Shown here: positions 8,975 through 20,531 of the stretch, in pieces
Numbering within the stretch: the first letter of the stretch is position 1
Layout: every line of letters starts with the position of its first letter
DNA from: Dehalococcoidia bacterium
GTDB lineage: Bacteria > Chloroflexota > Dehalococcoidia > Tepidiformales > Tepidiformaceae
Length of the DNA: 64,000 nt
Assembly (NCBI GenBank): GCA_009839725.1
Contig: VXPF01000117.1
Coordinates: forward strand, 62,001-126,000
Direction: 5' to 3'
Notes under the pieces: generated by a model
Databases searched by the model: none
What the model saw: only the letters and a program-made list of their open reading frames with translations
Told to the model about the DNA's origin: nothing
Position numbers and translations under genes: made by a program

Positions 8975-9997
8975 ATGACTACCGCTGCAGCATCGCCTCC
9001 GTCTGCGTTGACCGCGCACCTCGACGCGCTCGAGGACGCGCTGCGTGCGGCCGTGGGCGCGGACGAGAGCGGCCTCGCGGCTGCTGCTCGTTATGTCATG
9101 GGCTGGGAGGACGAGCAGGGGCGGCCCGCCACGACCGGTGGCAAGCGCATCCGGCCGGCCCTCTGCCTGCTGGCGGCGGAGGCGCTCGGCGGCTCGGCCG
9201 CCGACGCCATGCCCGGCGCGGTGGCGGTGGAGCTGGTGCACAACTTCTCGCTCGTTCACGACGAGATCCAGGATCGCGACGCGGAACGCCACCACCGGCC
9301 CACGATCTGGCGGATCGTGGGCGAGGCGCAGGCGATCAACGTGGGCGACTTCCTCCTGACGCGAGCGCTCCGGGCGCTCTCCGAGTCAGACGCGCCCAGC
9401 GAGCGCCGGGTGGCCGCCCTGGACGCCCTCCTGACCGCCACCGACGACATGATCGGGGGGCAGTGGAACGACCTCAGCTTCGAGCCGCGAGGGGATGTCT
9501 CCACCGAGGACTACCTGGCGATGGTGGAGGGGAAGACGGGCGCGCTCATCGGGGCGCCGCTGCAGATGGGCGCCATTCTGAGCGGCGCGCCGGCGGAGCA
9601 GAGCGACGGCATCCGCGACTGGGGCCGCAGGGTGGGGCTGGCGTTCCAGGTGCGGGACGACATCCTCGGCATCTGGGGCGACCCCACGGTGACGGGGAAG
9701 TCGAACCAGAACGACCTCGCCCGCCACAAGAAGACGCTGCCGGTGATCGCGGCGCTGGCGGTGCCGCGCACGCGCCACGCGATCGAGCGGCTGTACGCGC
9801 ACGAGGAGCCGCCGGCGGCGGAGATCGAGGCGGTTTCGGCACAGATGGAGGCGGACGGGGTGAAGGCGGTGGCGGAGGAGCACGCGAGGCGTTATGTCGA
9901 TGAGGCGAGCAGCCTCCTCGACAGCCTCGGGCTGCGGGAGGACGAGCGCGTCCTGATGGCAGCGGTCGCGCGCTACCTCATCGAGCGGGCGGGGTAG
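8975..9997 (+). CDS. polyprenyl (geranylgeranyl-type) diphosphate synthase
   Basis: 340 aa; GGKRIRPALCLL, LVHDEIQDRD, FQVRDDILGIWGD. Confidence 0.9.
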   Translation: MTTAAASPPSALTAHLDALEDALRAAVGADESGLAAAARYVMGWEDEQGRPATTGGKRIRPALCLLAAEALGGSAADAMPGAVAVELVHNFSLVHDEIQDRDAERHHRPTIWRIVGEAQAINVGDFLLTRALRALSESDAPSERRVAALDALLTATDDMIGGQWNDLSFEPRGDVSTEDYLAMVEGKTGALIGAPLQMGAILSGAPAEQSDGIRDWGRRVGLAFQVRDDILGIWGDPTVTGKSNQNDLARHKKTLPVIAALAVPRTRHAIERLYAHEEPPAAEIEAVSAQMEADGVKAVAEEHARRYVDEASSLLDSLGLREDERVLMAAVARYLIERAG

Positions 9998-10034
9998 GCC
10001 CAGCGCTTCAGGAATCCCCGAGGCGGGGTGTGGT

Positions 10035-10253
10035 CTAGAGCGTTTCGGCGATCGCAACTGCAGCTGCGGCGATTGTCACGGCGAGAGCCGTGACTGCCGC
10101 GATGGTTTGAGCCAGCCGCTTGTCGAGGTAGTCCTTCGTCACAAGGTCGGCGGAGGCCTCCTCGACGACGCCAACAATTCCTTCAGCCAGAGGTTCAGCT
10201 GCTCCAGCATCAGTGAGTTCTCTCACTGCCTTGTGCGTGTCCAAGGTTGCCAT
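10035..10253 (-). CDS. small DUF1640-like protein with C-terminal TM
   Basis: 72 aa MATLDTHKAVRELTDAGAAEPLAEGIVGVVEEASADLVTKDYLDKRL... followed by a hydrophobic helix. Confidence 0.65.
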   Translation of the reverse strand: MATLDTHKAVRELTDAGAAEPLAEGIVGVVEEASADLVTKDYLDKRLAQTIAAVTALAVTIAAAAVAIAETL

Positions 10254-10372
10254 CGTTAAGCAGTCTACCGGAGACGCCAGGATTCGACCACTCAGGGGGG
10301 CCGACGGCGCCCCGAGGGGGCGATTCAGCGCTGAGGCTTAGGGTGAAGAGCGAGTGACTGCGCCGCCCCGGA

Positions 10373-11809
10373 CTACGGCAGGGACGTTTCGCCCATCAGG
10401 TAGCGGTCGATGCCGCGGGCGGCGTCGCGGCCTTCGGCGATGGCCCAGACGATGAGGGACTGGCCTCGGGTCATGTCGCCGGCGGTGAAGATGCCGGGGA
10501 CGCTCGTCATCTTGTTCTCATCGGCGGCGACGTTGCCGCGCTCGGTCAGCTCGACGCCGAGCTGCTCGAGCATGCCGGGGCGCTCGGGGCCGAGGAAGCC
10601 GAGGGCGAGCAGCACGAGGTCGACGGGCTCGACGAACTCGCTGCCCGGGACCTCGGTCATCTGCATGCGGCCGTCCTCGCCGGGCGCCCACTCGAGGCGC
10701 ACGCCGTGGAGGGCGGTCAGGCGGCCGTCCTCGCCGGTGAACTCCTTGGTGAGGATGCTGTAGTCGCGGTCGCCGCCCTCTTCGTGGGCGCCGGAGGTGC
10801 GGAAGATGTTCGGCCAGGTGGGCCAGGGGGGTTCGGGCGGGCGGGCGTCGGGCGGCCGGGGGAGGAGCTCCCACTGCTTCACGCTCAGGGCGCCGTGGCG
10901 GTGCACCGTCCCGAGACAGTCGGCGCCGGTATCGCCTCCCCCGAGGATGATGACGCGCTTTCCGGCGGCGGAGATGACCTCGTTCTCGGGGACGTCGTCT
11001 CCGGCGACGAGCTTGTTCTGCGGGGGCAGGAAGTCCATGGCGAGGTGGATGCCGTCGAGCTCGCGGCCGGGGATGGGGAGGTCGCGGGAGTGGGTGGCGC
11101 CGCCGGCCAGGCAGATGGCGTCGAACTCGTCGATCAGGTCGCGGGCATCGACGTCGACGCCGATGTTGACGCTGGAGCGGAAGACGACGCCTTCCGCCTC
11201 CATCTGCTCGAGGCGGCGGTCGATGAAGCGCTTCTCCATCTTGAATTCGGGGATGCCGTAGCGGAGCAGGCCGCCGATGCGGTCGTCACGCTCGAAGACG
11301 GTAACGTCGTGGCCGGCGCGGCGGAGCTGCTGGGCGGCGGCGAGTCCCGCCGGGCCCGAGCCGATGACGGCAACGCGGCGCTCGGTGCGCTGCTGGGGCG
11401 GCTCGGGGTGGATCCAGCCCTCGCGCCAGGCGCGCTCGATGATGCTGACCTCGACCTGCTTGATGGTGACGGGGTCGTTGTTGATGCCGAGGACGCAGGC
11501 CGCTTCGCAGGGGGCGGGGCAGAGGCGTCCGGTGAACTCGGGGAAGTTGTTGGTGGCGTGCAGGCGGTCGATGGCGTCGCGCCAGTGGCCGCGATACACG
11601 AGGTCGTTCCAGTCGGGAATGATGTTGCCGAGGGGGCAGCCCTGGTGGCAGAAGGGCACGCCACAGTCCATGCAGCGCGCGGCCTGCTCGTTGAGCTGCT
11701 TGGGCGGCATCTCCTCGTAGTACTCGAGCCAGTCGGTGACGCGCTCGGCCACGGGGCGGCTGGGCGGCCCCTTGCGATCGAACTCGATGAAGCCCGTGAC
11801 CTTAGCCAC
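10373..11809 (-). CDS. gltD: glutamate synthase small subunit
   Basis: [18 protein letters not shown]...[47 protein letters not shown] start overlaps the gltB stop (GTGGCTAA). Confidence 0.95.
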   Translation of the reverse strand: MAKVTGFIEFDRKGPPSRPVAERVTDWLEYYEEMPPKQLNEQAARCMDCGVPFCHQGCPLGNIIPDWNDLVYRGHWRDAIDRLHATNNFPEFTGRLCPAPCEAACVLGINNDPVTIKQVEVSIIERAWREGWIHPEPPQQRTERRVAVIGSGPAGLAAAQQLRRAGHDVTVFERDDRIGGLLRYGIPEFKMEKRFIDRRLEQMEAEGVVFRSSVNIGVDVDARDLIDEFDAICLAGGATHSRDLPIPGRELDGIHLAMDFLPPQNKLVAGDDVPENEVISAAGKRVIILGGGDTGADCLGTVHRHGALSVKQWELLPRPPDARPPEPPWPTWPNIFRTSGAHEEGGDRDYSILTKEFTGEDGRLTALHGVRLEWAPGEDGRMQMTEVPGSEFVEPVDLVLLALGFLGPERPGMLEQLGVELTERGNVAADENKMTSVPGIFTAGDMTRGQSLIVWAIAEGRDAARGIDRYLMGETSLP

Positions 11810-14800
11810 CGCTCGCCCCCACCTGCTCGCGCTCGGCCTCCTCGGCGGCTTTCTGCTCGTCGAGGACACGGCGGTAGTCGAGCGGCATAACCTTTACGAA
11901 GCGCGAAATCGTGCCCTGCCAGTCCTGGAGGAGCCGATCGGCGACGGTGCTGCCGGTGTGCTCGCGGTGGCGCTCCAGGAGGCTGCGGACGAGGTCGACG
12001 TCCTCATCGTCGGTGAGCGGCTCCAGGTCGACCATCTCCTTGTTGCAGCGGATGTCGAAGTCGCCCTCATCGTCGAGCACGTAGGCGACGCCGCCGCTCA
12101 TGCCGGCGCCGAAGTTGCGGCCCGTAGGTCCGATGACGACGACGCGGCCGCCGGTCATGTACTCGCAGGCGTGATCGCCGGTGCCCTCGACGACGGCGTG
12201 GGCGCCGCTGTTGCGTACGCAGAAGCGTTCGCCGGCCACACCACGGATGAAGGCGGAGCCCCCGGTGGCGCCGTAGAGGGCGACGTTGCCGATGATGATG
12301 TTCTCCTCGGGCACGAAGGTTGAGTCGGGGGGCGGGGCGGCCACGAGGCGGCCGCCGGAGAGGCCCTTGCCGAAGTAGTCGTTGGCGTCGCCCGAGAGGA
12401 GGAGGGTCATGCCCTTGGGCACGAAGGCGCCGAAGCTCTGCCCGGCCGAGCCCTTGAAGCGGAAGGTGATCGTGTCGGGCGGGAGGCCGGCGGCGCCGTG
12501 CCGTCGCGTCACTTCGCTGCCGAGGATGGTTCCGACCACACGATTTACGTTTCGGATAGGTACTTCAACATCCACCGGCTCCCCGCTTTCGAGGGCTGGG
12601 CGGGCCAGCTGGATGAGATCCTGGTCGAGGGCGTGGCGGAGGCCGTGGTCCTGCTCGGCGATGCGCCGCGTGGCGATGTGCTCGGGCACCTGGGGCCGGT
12701 AGAGAATGGCGGAGAGGTCGATGCCCTGCGCCTTGTAGTGGTCCACGGCGCGGCGGGCGTCGATGAGGTCGCTGCGCCCGATGAGCTCGTCCAAGGAGCG
12801 GTAGCCGAGCTCGGCGAGGGTCTCGCGGATCTCCTCGGCGACGAACTCGAAGAAGTTGACGACGTGCTCGGCCTTGCCCGTGAACTTCTCGCGGAGCTGC
12901 GGGTTCTGGGTGGCGACGCCAACGGGGCAGGTATCGAGGTGGCAGACGCGCATCATGATGCAGCCCATGACCACGAGCGGCGCCGTCGCGAAGCCGTACT
13001 CCTCCGCCCCGAGGAGGGCGGCGATGACGACGTCGCGGCCCGTCTTCATCTGGCCGTCGGTCTGCACGATGATGCGGTCGCGCAGCTTGTTCAGGACGAG
13101 GGTCTGCTGGGTCTCGGCGAGGCCGAGCTCCCAGGGCACGCCCGCGTGCTTGAGCGAGGTGAGGGGGCTGGCGCCGGTGCCGCCGTCGTGCCCGCTGATG
13201 AGGACGACGTCGGACTTGGCCTTGGCCACGCCCGCCGCGACCGTGCCCACGCCCACCTCGGCGACGAGCTTGACGCTGATGCGGGCGCGCGGGTTCGAGT
13301 TCTTCAGGTCATGGATGAGCTGGGCAAGATCCTCGATCGAGTAGATGTCATGGTGCGGGGGCGGGCTGATGAGGCCCACGCCGGGGGTCGAGTAGCGCAC
13401 CTGCGCGATCCAGGGCCAGACCTTGTGGCCGGGGAGCTGGCCTCCCTCGCCGGGCTTCGCGCCCTGGGCCATCTTGATCTGGAGCTCGTCGGCGTTCACG
13501 AGGTACTCGCTGGTGACGCCGAAGCGGCCAGAAGCGACCTGCTTGATGGAGCTGCGGCGGAGGTCGCCGTTGTCGTCGGGGGTAAAGCGTCGGGGGTCCT
13601 CGCCGCCCTCACCGGTGTTGCTGCGGCCGCCGATGCGGTTCATGGCGATGGCGAGGGTCTCGTGGGCCTCGGCGCTGATCGATCCGAACGACATGGCGCC
13701 CGTCGCGAAACGGGGGAAGATGCTGGAGGCCGGCTCGACCTCCTCGATGGGAATGGGGTCGCGGTCGGAGCGAAGCTCCATGAGGCCGCGGAGGGTGGCC
13801 ATCTGGCGGGCCTGGTCGTTCACGAGGGTGGTGTACTCGCGGAAGATCTCGCGGCGCTTCGTGCGGGTTGCGTGCTGGAGCTTGAAGATCGTGTCGGGGT
13901 TGAAGAGGTGGTACTCGCCGTCGTGGCGCCACTGGTACTGGCCGCCCCAGCCGATGCCGTAGAGTCCACCGTCGCGGTCGGGGTAGGCACGGGCGTGGTG
14001 GGCGAGCATCTCGGCCGCGATCTGCTCGAGCCCGGCCCCGCTGATGCGTGAAACCGTGCCCGTGAAGTAGCGGTCGATGAGGTCCTCGTTGAGGCCCACG
14101 GCCTCGAAGATCTGGGCGCCGCGGTAGCTCTGCACCGTAGAGATGCCCATCTTCGACATGACTTTCACGACGCCCTTCTTGAGGGCCTTGCCGAAGTTGG
14201 CCTCGGCCTCCTCCCAGGGGATGTCGCTCTCGAGGGAGCCCTCGTCCACCATCTCGCGGAGGGTGTCGAGCGAGAGGTAGGGGTTGATGGCGCCGGCGCC
14301 GTAGCCGATGAGCAGGGCGAAGTGGTGCACCTCGCGCGGCTCGCCCGTCTCGACCACAAGCCCGACCTTGGTGCGCTGCTTGTTACGCACGAGGTGGTGG
14401 TGAAGGCCGGCCGTGGCGAGGAGGGCGGGCAGGGGCGCGCGGTCCCGATCGATGTCGCGGTCGGAGAGGATGAGGATGTTGGCGCCGCCTTCGATCGCCT
14501 GGTCGGCGCGCTCGAAGAGCTCGTCGAGGGCGGGCTGCATGCCGGCGGGCCCCTCGTCGGCGGGCATCGTCATGGGCAGCACGGCGGAGCGGAAACCGCT
14601 CTCCCCGTCGAGCGCCCTGAGCTGCGCGAGCTCGCCGTTCGTGAGGAAGGGCGAGGGCAGAGCGATCATGCGGTAGCCGTCGTCGAGGCCCTCGCTGAAG
14701 AGGTTGCCCTCGGCGCCGATGAGGGAGTCGACGGAGGTCACGATCTCCTCGCGGATGGCGTCGAGGGGCGGGTTCGTGACCTGCGCGAAGAGCTGCTTGA

Positions 14801-16358
14801 AATAGTTGTAGAGCGGCTGCGGGCGCTCGGAAAGCACGGCTAGCGGCGTGTCCGTCCCCATCGAGCCAAGCGCCTCCTGGCCCTGGCGCGCCATCGGCCC
14901 GAGGTGGTACTTCGCGTCCTCGACCGTGTAGCCGAAGGCGATCTGGCGCTCGAGCAGGTCCGGACCCTGGACCGGGGCGGGAGGCTCAGCGGGGGGCAGG
15001 TCGGCGAGGCGGGTAAGGTTCGCGTCGAGGAAGCCGTCGTAGTCGTGGGCGCCTGCGAGCCGCTGCTTCAGCTCCGTATCGCCGATGATGCGCCCTTCCT
15101 CGAGGCTGACGAGGAACATGCGCCCGGGCTGCAGGCGGCCCTTCATGAGGACGTTGTCGTCCTCGACGTGCAGGACGCCGGACTCCGAGGCCATGACGAC
15201 GAGGTCGTCCTTGGTCACGAGGTAGCGGGAGGGGCGGAGGCCGTTGCGGTCGAGGACGGCGCCGATGGTGCGGCCGTCCGTGAAGGCGACGGAGGCAGGG
15301 CCGTCCCAGGGCTCCATGAGCAGGCTGTGGTACTCGTAGAAGGCCTTCTTCTCGGCACTCATGGTCTCGTGGCCGGACCAGGCCTCGGGGATGAGCATCA
15401 TCATCGCGTGCTCGATGGGGCGTCCGCCGAGGGTCAGCAGCTCGAGGGCGTTGTCGAGGCAGGCGGTGTCGCTGCCGGCCTCATCGATGATGGGAATGAT
15501 CTTGTGGATATCGTCGAAGTGGGGCGATTCGAGGAGCGCCTCGCGCGCGGCCATCCAGTTCTTGTTGCCGCGGAGGGTGTTGATCTCGCCGTTGTGGGAG
15601 ATGGTGCGGTAGGGATGGGCGAGCTTCCAGCTGGGGAAGGTGTTGGTGCTGAAGCGGGAGTGGAACATCGCCAGGGCGGTGACCATGCGGCGGTCGCGGA
15701 GGTCGGGGTAGTACTCGGGCAGCTGGAGGGCGGTGAGCATGCCCTTGTAGACGACCGTGCGGCAGGAGAGGCTGGGGAAGTAGAAGTCCTCGGAGTCGCC
15801 GATGCCGCGGCGCTCGACCTCGCGCTCGAAGAGCTTGCGGATGACGAAGAGGCGGCGCTCGAAGTCGTCCTCGCTCTCGACCCAGGTGCCGCGCCCGATG
15901 AAGACCTGGTGGACGGAGGGCTCGGCGACGAGTGAGGTCTCGCCCAGCATCTCGTTGTTGGTGGGAACCTCGCGCCAGCCGAGGAGGTGCTGGCCCTCGC
16001 CCCGGACGAGCTCGCCGAGGAGGTTCATGGCGAGGGTGCGGGCGTGCTCATCGCCGTGGCAGAAGAGCATGCCCACGCCGTAGGAGCCGCGCGGGGGCAG
16101 GTTGATGCCAAGCTCGGCGCACTCGTGGTGGAAGAACTCGTCGGGGGTCTGGATGAGGAGGCCGGCGCCGTCGCCGGTGTTGACCTCGGCGCCGCTGGCG
16201 CCGCGGTGGTTGAGGTTGGCGAGCGCCTCGATCGCCTTCTCGACGATCATGTGGGAGCGGTGTCCCTTGAGGTGCACGAGGAAGCCGACGCCGCACGAGT
16301 CGTGCTCGAGGCGGGGATCGTAGAGACCCTGCTTCGGGGGCCGGGTATGCGCGGCCAT
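11802..16358 (-). CDS. gltB: glutamate synthase large subunit
   Basis: About 1518 aa from [39 protein letters not shown]-like block; C-terminal GXGXG-repeat domain; SD before ATG at 16358. Confidence 0.96.
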   Translation of the reverse strand: MAAHTRPPKQGLYDPRLEHDSCGVGFLVHLKGHRSHMIVEKAIEALANLNHRGASGAEVNTGDGAGLLIQTPDEFFHHECAELGINLPPRGSYGVGMLFCHGDEHARTLAMNLLGELVRGEGQHLLGWREVPTNNEMLGETSLVAEPSVHQVFIGRGTWVESEDDFERRLFVIRKLFEREVERRGIGDSEDFYFPSLSCRTVVYKGMLTALQLPEYYPDLRDRRMVTALAMFHSRFSTNTFPSWKLAHPYRTISHNGEINTLRGNKNWMAAREALLESPHFDDIHKIIPIIDEAGSDTACLDNALELLTLGGRPIEHAMMMLIPEAWSGHETMSAEKKAFYEYHSLLMEPWDGPASVAFTDGRTIGAVLDRNGLRPSRYLVTKDDLVVMASESGVLHVEDDNVLMKGRLQPGRMFLVSLEEGRIIGDTELKQRLAGAHDYDGFLDANLTRLADLPPAEPPAPVQGPDLLERQIAFGYTVEDAKYHLGPMARQGQEALGSMGTDTPLAVLSERPQPLYNYFKQLFAQVTNPPLDAIREEIVTSVDSLIGAEGNLFSEGLDDGYRMIALPSPFLTNGELAQLRALDGESGFRSAVLPMTMPADEGPAGMQPALDELFERADQAIEGGANILILSDRDIDRDRAPLPALLATAGLHHHLVRNKQRTKVGLVVETGEPREVHHFALLIGYGAGAINPYLSLDTLREMVDEGSLESDIPWEEAEANFGKALKKGVVKVMSKMGISTVQSYRGAQIFEAVGLNEDLIDRYFTGTVSRISGAGLEQIAAEMLAHHARAYPDRDGGLYGIGWGGQYQWRHDGEYHLFNPDTIFKLQHATRTKRREIFREYTTLVNDQARQMATLRGLMELRSDRDPIPIEEVEPASSIFPRFATGAMSFGSISAEAHETLAIAMNRIGGRSNTGEGGEDPRRFTPDDNGDLRRSSIKQVASGRFGVTSEYLVNADELQIKMAQGAKPGEGGQLPGHKVWPWIAQVRYSTPGVGLISPPPHHDIYSIEDLAQLIHDLKNSNPRARISVKLVAEVGVGTVAAGVAKAKSDVVLISGHDGGTGASPLTSLKHAGVPWELGLAETQQTLVLNKLRDRIIVQTDGQMKTGRDVVIAALLGAEEYGFATAPLVVMGCIMMRVCHLDTCPVGVATQNPQLREKFTGKAEHVVNFFEFVAEEIRETLAELGYRSLDELIGRSDLIDARRAVDHYKAQGIDLSAILYRPQVPEHIATRRIAEQDHGLRHALDQDLIQLARPALESGEPVDVEVPIRNVNRVVGTILGSEVTRRHGAAGLPPDTITFRFKGSAGQSFGAFVPKGMTLLLSGDANDYFGKGLSGGRLVAAPPPDSTFVPEENIIIGNVALYGATGGSAFIRGVAGERFCVRNSGAHAVVEGTGDHACEYMTGGRVVVIGPTGRNFGAGMSGGVAYVLDDEGDFDIRCNKEMVDLEPLTDDEDVDLVRSLLERHREHTGSTVADRLLQDWQGTISRFVKVMPLDYRRVLDEQKAAEEAEREQVGASGG

Positions 16359-16603
16359 CCAGGCGACCTCCCTCGTTGTCGTTACCCGGTGCGACGCTGC
16401 TCGCGGAGGCGGCTCGTGCGCGGGGTAACACTCTCCCGCGCCTCGCCTCGCGAGGCTCACGCCTCCCAACGCACACACGGGTGAACCATAAGTATAGCGA
16501 GATCAAGTCCCTGAGATCGCCCCCGACCGTTACACCTGCATTAACGGAAATCCAGAAACGCGCGCTGCTCGCCCCTGACGCCCGCCGCCGCCATACTGAG
16601 GCC

Positions 16604-17842
16604 ATGCCCGAGACCCCCTTCTGGACCCAGGACTCCCTTGAAGACCTCGTGAGCGCCCGCTCGAAGATCATGGGCGCGGGCGTGTGGGCCGCGGCGCGGC
16701 CCGACGACCGGCCTGTTATCTCGTTCGCGGGCGGGCTGCCGGACGTGCCCTCGCTGCCCAGCGAGGAGCTGCTGCGCGCAACCCGCAACGTGCTCGAACG
16801 TGAGCGTCGCGAGGCGCTGCAGTACGGCGGCACGTTCGGCCCGCATCCGCTGCGCGAGGCGATCGCGGAGCGATCGTCGGTCATCGAGGGGATCCCGCTG
16901 ACGGACGAGCACGTGATCATCAGCTCGGGGGCGGCGCACGGCATCGGCATCGCCTGCGAGGCGCTCCTCGACCCGGGCGACACGGCGCTCGTGGAGAGCC
17001 CGACCTTCCCGGGAAGCCTGCGCACCATCCACTCGTTCGGGGCCGAGATCGAGGCTATCCCCATGGACGACGAGGGGCTGCGGGTCGACCTGGTCGAGGA
17101 GACGCTGAAGCGGCTCGCGGACGAGGGGCGCCGGGCGAAGCTGCTCTACACCATCCCGACGCACCAGAACCCGGCAGGGTCGACCCTGCCGCTGGCGCGC
17201 CGCGAGAAGCTGCTCGAACTGGCGCGCGAGCACCGCGTGATGCTGCTGGAGGACGATGCCTACGGCGAGCTCTGGTTCGGCGACAATCCGCCGCCACCCT
17301 CGCTGTTCGCGCTCTCCGGCGGCGAGCTCGCGATCAGGGTGCTGACCTTCTCGAAGATCATCGCGACGGGGCTGCGGCTGGGCTGGAACCTGGCGCCGCC
17401 GACCCTGATCACGCGCATGGCCGCCCTCCGCTACGACATGGGGTCGAGCCCCTACCTGGGCCGCACCGTGGCGGAGATGATCCGGAACGGCGACCTCGAC
17501 CGGCACGTCGAGCGGCTGCGGGGCATCTACCGGCGCAAGCTCGAGCGCCTGTGCGCGGCGATCGAGGAGCACTGCAGCGACTACGTCAGCTACAGGCTGC
17601 CCGAAGGCGGCTTCTTCCTGTGGCTGGGGCTGCGCCCCGGCCTTTCCGCGCTCGAGGTGCAGCAAGTCGCCAACGAGAAGGGCGTCCTGATCGGCGCGGG
17701 ACCGCACTTCTTCGCCGACAGCAACGTGACACAGCACCTGCGGGTGGCCTTCAGCTACACGCCCGTCGAGGAGATCGAGGAGGGCGTCCACCGGCTGGGC
17801 GAGGCGCTGCGCGAGGTGGCGGCCAACTCGGCGGTTAAGTAG
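16604..17842 (+). CDS. PLP-dependent aminotransferase (2-aminoadipate/aromatic type, class I/II)
   Basis: MPETPFWTQDSLEDLVSARSKIMGAGVW...ISFAGGLPD; LYTIPTHQNPAGSTL; TFSKIIATGLRLGW. Confidence 0.9.
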   Translation: MPETPFWTQDSLEDLVSARSKIMGAGVWAAARPDDRPVISFAGGLPDVPSLPSEELLRATRNVLERERREALQYGGTFGPHPLREAIAERSSVIEGIPLTDEHVIISSGAAHGIGIACEALLDPGDTALVESPTFPGSLRTIHSFGAEIEAIPMDDEGLRVDLVEETLKRLADEGRRAKLLYTIPTHQNPAGSTLPLARREKLLELAREHRVMLLEDDAYGELWFGDNPPPPSLFALSGGELAIRVLTFSKIIATGLRLGWNLAPPTLITRMAALRYDMGSSPYLGRTVAEMIRNGDLDRHVERLRGIYRRKLERLCAAIEEHCSDYVSYRLPEGGFFLWLGLRPGLSALEVQQVANEKGVLIGAGPHFFADSNVTQHLRVAFSYTPVEEIEEGVHRLGEALREVAANSAVK

Positions 17843-17928
17843 CGGTCCGCTCCCCGGCGGTTCTGGCTCGGGACACGGGCAGCGCGTAGGCTCGATTTCC
17901 TGGATTTCGACCTTCCTGGAGACCCCTC

Positions 17929-19602
17929 ATGCCGCTCGATCCCCGCCACCGCAGCCGCACGCTCGTCGACGGTCCCGACCGGGCGCCCGCGCGCGCCATG
18001 CTCAAGTCCGTCGGCTACGACTCGGAGTCGCTGACGCGTCCGCTCGTGATGGTCGCGCACAGCTGGATCGGGACGATGCCGTGCAACTACAACCAGCGGG
18101 ACCTGGCGGCCGAGGTGATGCGCGGCATCCGCGAAGCGGGCGGGACGCCGATGGAGATCAACACCGTCTCCATCAGCGACGGCATCGCGATGGGGACGGA
18201 GGGGATGAAGGCCTCGCTCATCAGTCGGGAGGTCATAGCAGACAGCATCGAGCTGTGCGGGCGGGGCTACCTGTTCGACGCCGCCGTCGTCATCGTCGGC
18301 TGCGACAAGACGATCCCGGGCGGGGTGATGGGCCTCTCGCGGCTCGGGGTGCCGGGACTCGTGCTCTACAGCGGGTCGATCGCGCCCGGCAGCTACGAGG
18401 GTCGCGACGTGACGATCCAGGATGTGTTCGAGGCGGTCGGCAGCCACGCGGCGGGCGGGATGACCGACGAGCAGTTGACGGCGCTCGAGGATGTGGCCTG
18501 CCCGGGCGCGGGCGCCTGCGGCGCGCAGTACACGGCGAACACGATGGCGACCGCGATCGAGTTCCTCGGCATCTCGCCGATGGGAAGCGGGTCGGCGGGA
18601 GCGACCGACCCGCGTAAGCAGGGCGCCGGCTACGAGGCGGGCCGGCTCGTGATGGACGTCCTGGCGCGCGGTCAGCTCCCTACGGACGTTATGACGCGCG
18701 AGGCGTTCGAGAACGCCATCGCCTGCGTGGCGTCGACGGGCGGCTCTACGAACGCGGTCCTGCACCTGCTGGCGATGGCGCGCGAAGTCGGGGTGTCGCT
18801 GGACATCGACGACTTCGACGACATCAGCGAGCGCACACCGATCATCGGGGACCTGCGGCCGGGTGGCCGTTATGTCGCGCTAGACATGGACCGTGCGGGC
18901 GGCACGCGCTTGCTCGCGCAGCGCCTGCTCGAGGGCGAGAAGGTGCACGGGGACCAGCCGACCGTCACCGGCCGAACCCTCGAAGAAGAGGCGGGGGACG
19001 CGCAGGAGGCGCCGGGCCAGGACGTGATTGTGTCGCTGGACGAGCCGCTCAAGGACACGGGCGGACTCGTGATCCTGAAGGGGAACCTCGCGCCGGAGGG
19101 GTGCGTCATCAAGGTGGCGGGGCACGAGATCATGCAGCACCGCGGTCCGGCGCGCGTGTTCGACCGCGAGGAGGACGCCTTCGCGGCCGTCTCCGAGCGG
19201 CGCATCTCCCCGGGCGACGTGGTCGTGATCCGTTACGAGGGGCCGAAAGGCGGTCCCGGCATGCGCGAGATGCTGGGCGTGACGGCCGCGCTCGTGGGCG
19301 AGGGGCTGGGCGACTCGGTGGCGCTGCTCACGGACGGGCGCTTCAGCGGCGCGACGCACGGCCTGATGGCCGGGCACGTCGCCCCGGAGGCGGCGGTGGG
19401 CGGCCCCATCGCAGCGATCGAGGAGGGCGACATCATCGCTTTCGACATCGACGCCCGCCGTCTGGACGTGGAGATCGACGAGGCTGAGGTGGCCCGGCGG
19501 CTGGCGGCGTGGTCGCCGCCGGCGCCGCGCTACGAGCGGGGCGTGTTCGCAAAGTACGCGGCGGGAGTCTCGAGCGCGTCGGAGGGCGCGGTCACGAGCT
19601 AG
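17929..19602 (+). CDS. ilvD: dihydroxy-acid dehydratase
   Basis: 557 aa; [60 protein letters not shown]. Confidence 0.97.
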   Translation: MPLDPRHRSRTLVDGPDRAPARAMLKSVGYDSESLTRPLVMVAHSWIGTMPCNYNQRDLAAEVMRGIREAGGTPMEINTVSISDGIAMGTEGMKASLISREVIADSIELCGRGYLFDAAVVIVGCDKTIPGGVMGLSRLGVPGLVLYSGSIAPGSYEGRDVTIQDVFEAVGSHAAGGMTDEQLTALEDVACPGAGACGAQYTANTMATAIEFLGISPMGSGSAGATDPRKQGAGYEAGRLVMDVLARGQLPTDVMTREAFENAIACVASTGGSTNAVLHLLAMAREVGVSLDIDDFDDISERTPIIGDLRPGGRYVALDMDRAGGTRLLAQRLLEGEKVHGDQPTVTGRTLEEEAGDAQEAPGQDVIVSLDEPLKDTGGLVILKGNLAPEGCVIKVAGHEIMQHRGPARVFDREEDAFAAVSERRISPGDVVVIRYEGPKGGPGMREMLGVTAALVGEGLGDSVALLTDGRFSGATHGLMAGHVAPEAAVGGPIAAIEEGDIIAFDIDARRLDVEIDEAEVARRLAAWSPPAPRYERGVFAKYAAGVSSASEGAVTS

Positions 19603-19772
19603 CGGCGGCGGCGCGGCCGGCCGCGAGGTCGACGGTAGCGGGGGGTGGAGCCCGTGGTGAGGAACAAGTGGGCCATGACCTCCTGCCGGCGCCGCCAGGG
19701 ACGGGCCACGCTCTCGATGACACCATCGACAAACGCCAGGAAGGCAGCCGTGGCTTCCAGCAGAGCCCTCAC
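19599..19772 (-). CDS. microprotein B (57 aa), paralogue of the neighbouring ORF
   Basis: Hand translation: [64 protein letters not shown] 6 nt before GTG. Similar layout to 19818..19979. Absent from the supplied ORF track. Confidence 0.55.
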   Translation of the reverse strand: MRALLEATAAFLAFVDGVIESVARPWRRRQEVMAHLFLTTGSTPRYRRPRGRPRRRR

Positions 19773-19817
19773 GGGCAACCTCCAGGCATGTGGGGCCAGC
19801 CGAACCGAGCCCCCGGA

Positions 19818-19979
19818 CTAGCGGCGGGGTGGTCGGCGGTGTGGGTCGGGACTGGAGCCGGTCGTGATCGTCGTGCGATCGATGACACGCCGCCTGAAGC
19901 CCACGAGCCGGAACATGCCGGCGAGTGTGTCGTCGATGAAGGCGAGAACCGCAAGGACTTTCCTGAGGAGCTGCCTCAT
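19818..19979 (-). CDS. microprotein A (53 aa), paralogue of the neighbouring ORF
   Basis: [60 protein letters not shown] upstream; shares LAF(I/V)D and TTGS(S/T)P with microprotein B. Confidence 0.6.
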   Translation of the reverse strand: MRQLLRKVLAVLAFIDDTLAGMFRLVGFRRRVIDRTTITTGSSPDPHRRPPRR

Positions 19980-19995
19980 GGAGGGATCCTCCATG
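19977..19995 (-). repeat. perfect inverted repeat covering SD and start codon of microprotein A
   Basis: Minus strand CATGGAGG-ATC-CCTCCATG (8-bp arms, 3-nt loop). Confidence 0.7.
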
Positions 19996-20020
19996 GGTGC
20001 AAGCCTAGCAGGACAAGCAA

Positions 20021-20044
20021 GGCCCCTGCCGGCTGGCAGGGGCC
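20021..20044 (-). terminator. hairpin terminator downstream of tRNA-Asp
   Basis: Perfect 10-bp stem GGCCCCTGCC/GGCAGGGGCC with 4-nt loop, followed on the minus strand by TTGCTTGTCCT. Confidence 0.65.
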
Positions 20045-20061
20045 TCAATCGGTTGCGGTTC

Positions 20062-20138
20062 TGGCGACCCCGATCGGATTTGAACCGACGATCTCCACCT
20101 TGACAGGGTGGCGTGTTAGGCCGCTACACCACGGGGCC
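20062..20138 (-). tRNA. tRNA-Asp(GTC), CCA encoded
   Basis: Minus strand GGCCCCGTGGTGTAGCGGCCTAACACGCCACCCTGTCAAGGTGGAGATCGTCGGTTCAAATCCGATCGGGGTCGCCA; anticodon loop CTGTCAA. Confidence 0.95.
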
Positions 20139-20208
20139 GCGGCGCGTCTGATCGTAGCGGCTCGGCACGGCCCAGCCAACCTGCGGGACGGCGCGAACCG
20201 GATGAGAC

Positions 20209-20514
20209 CTAGGCCAGGAGCGGCTTGCCGTCCTTGATGATCGACCAGCCCCCGCTATCGCGCTCCATGTCGTACAGGACCACGTGGCAGTTGCCGCAGA
20301 TGGGCCCCGTCACCTCGCGCTCGCCGTTGGAGACGGTGTGCTCGTCGCACACGCCCCCATAGCGCTCGACGCCGTCGAGGTTGCAGAAGATGCACGTCAA
20401 GTGGGGCGTGTTCTCCTTCGGGCAGTCGGGGCAGGTCGAGCCGGCGGAGAAGTCGCAGCCGCCGGGGCCGCAGGTGTACTTCTCCAGGTTCTCAAGCACG
20501 TAGTTACTGGCCAT
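20209..20514 (-). CDS. Cys-rich multi-zinc-ribbon protein of unknown function
   Basis: 101 aa MASNYVLENLEKYTCGPGGCDFSAGSTCPDCPKENTPHLTCIFCNLDGVERYGGVCDEHTV...GPICGNCHVVLYD. Confidence 0.75.
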   Translation of the reverse strand: MASNYVLENLEKYTCGPGGCDFSAGSTCPDCPKENTPHLTCIFCNLDGVERYGGVCDEHTVSNGEREVTGPICGNCHVVLYDMERDSGGWSIIKDGKPLLA

Positions 20515-20531
20515 GGTTTCGCTTCCCTCCC

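Noticed and set aside
10706-14051. Long plus-strand ORFs (10706..11890, 12498..14051)
   Set aside because: Antisense to clearly recognisable gltD and gltB; shadow ORFs.
16360-16600. Possible riboswitch in the gltB leader
   Set aside because: Some hairpin potential but no recognisable class consensus; not enough support.
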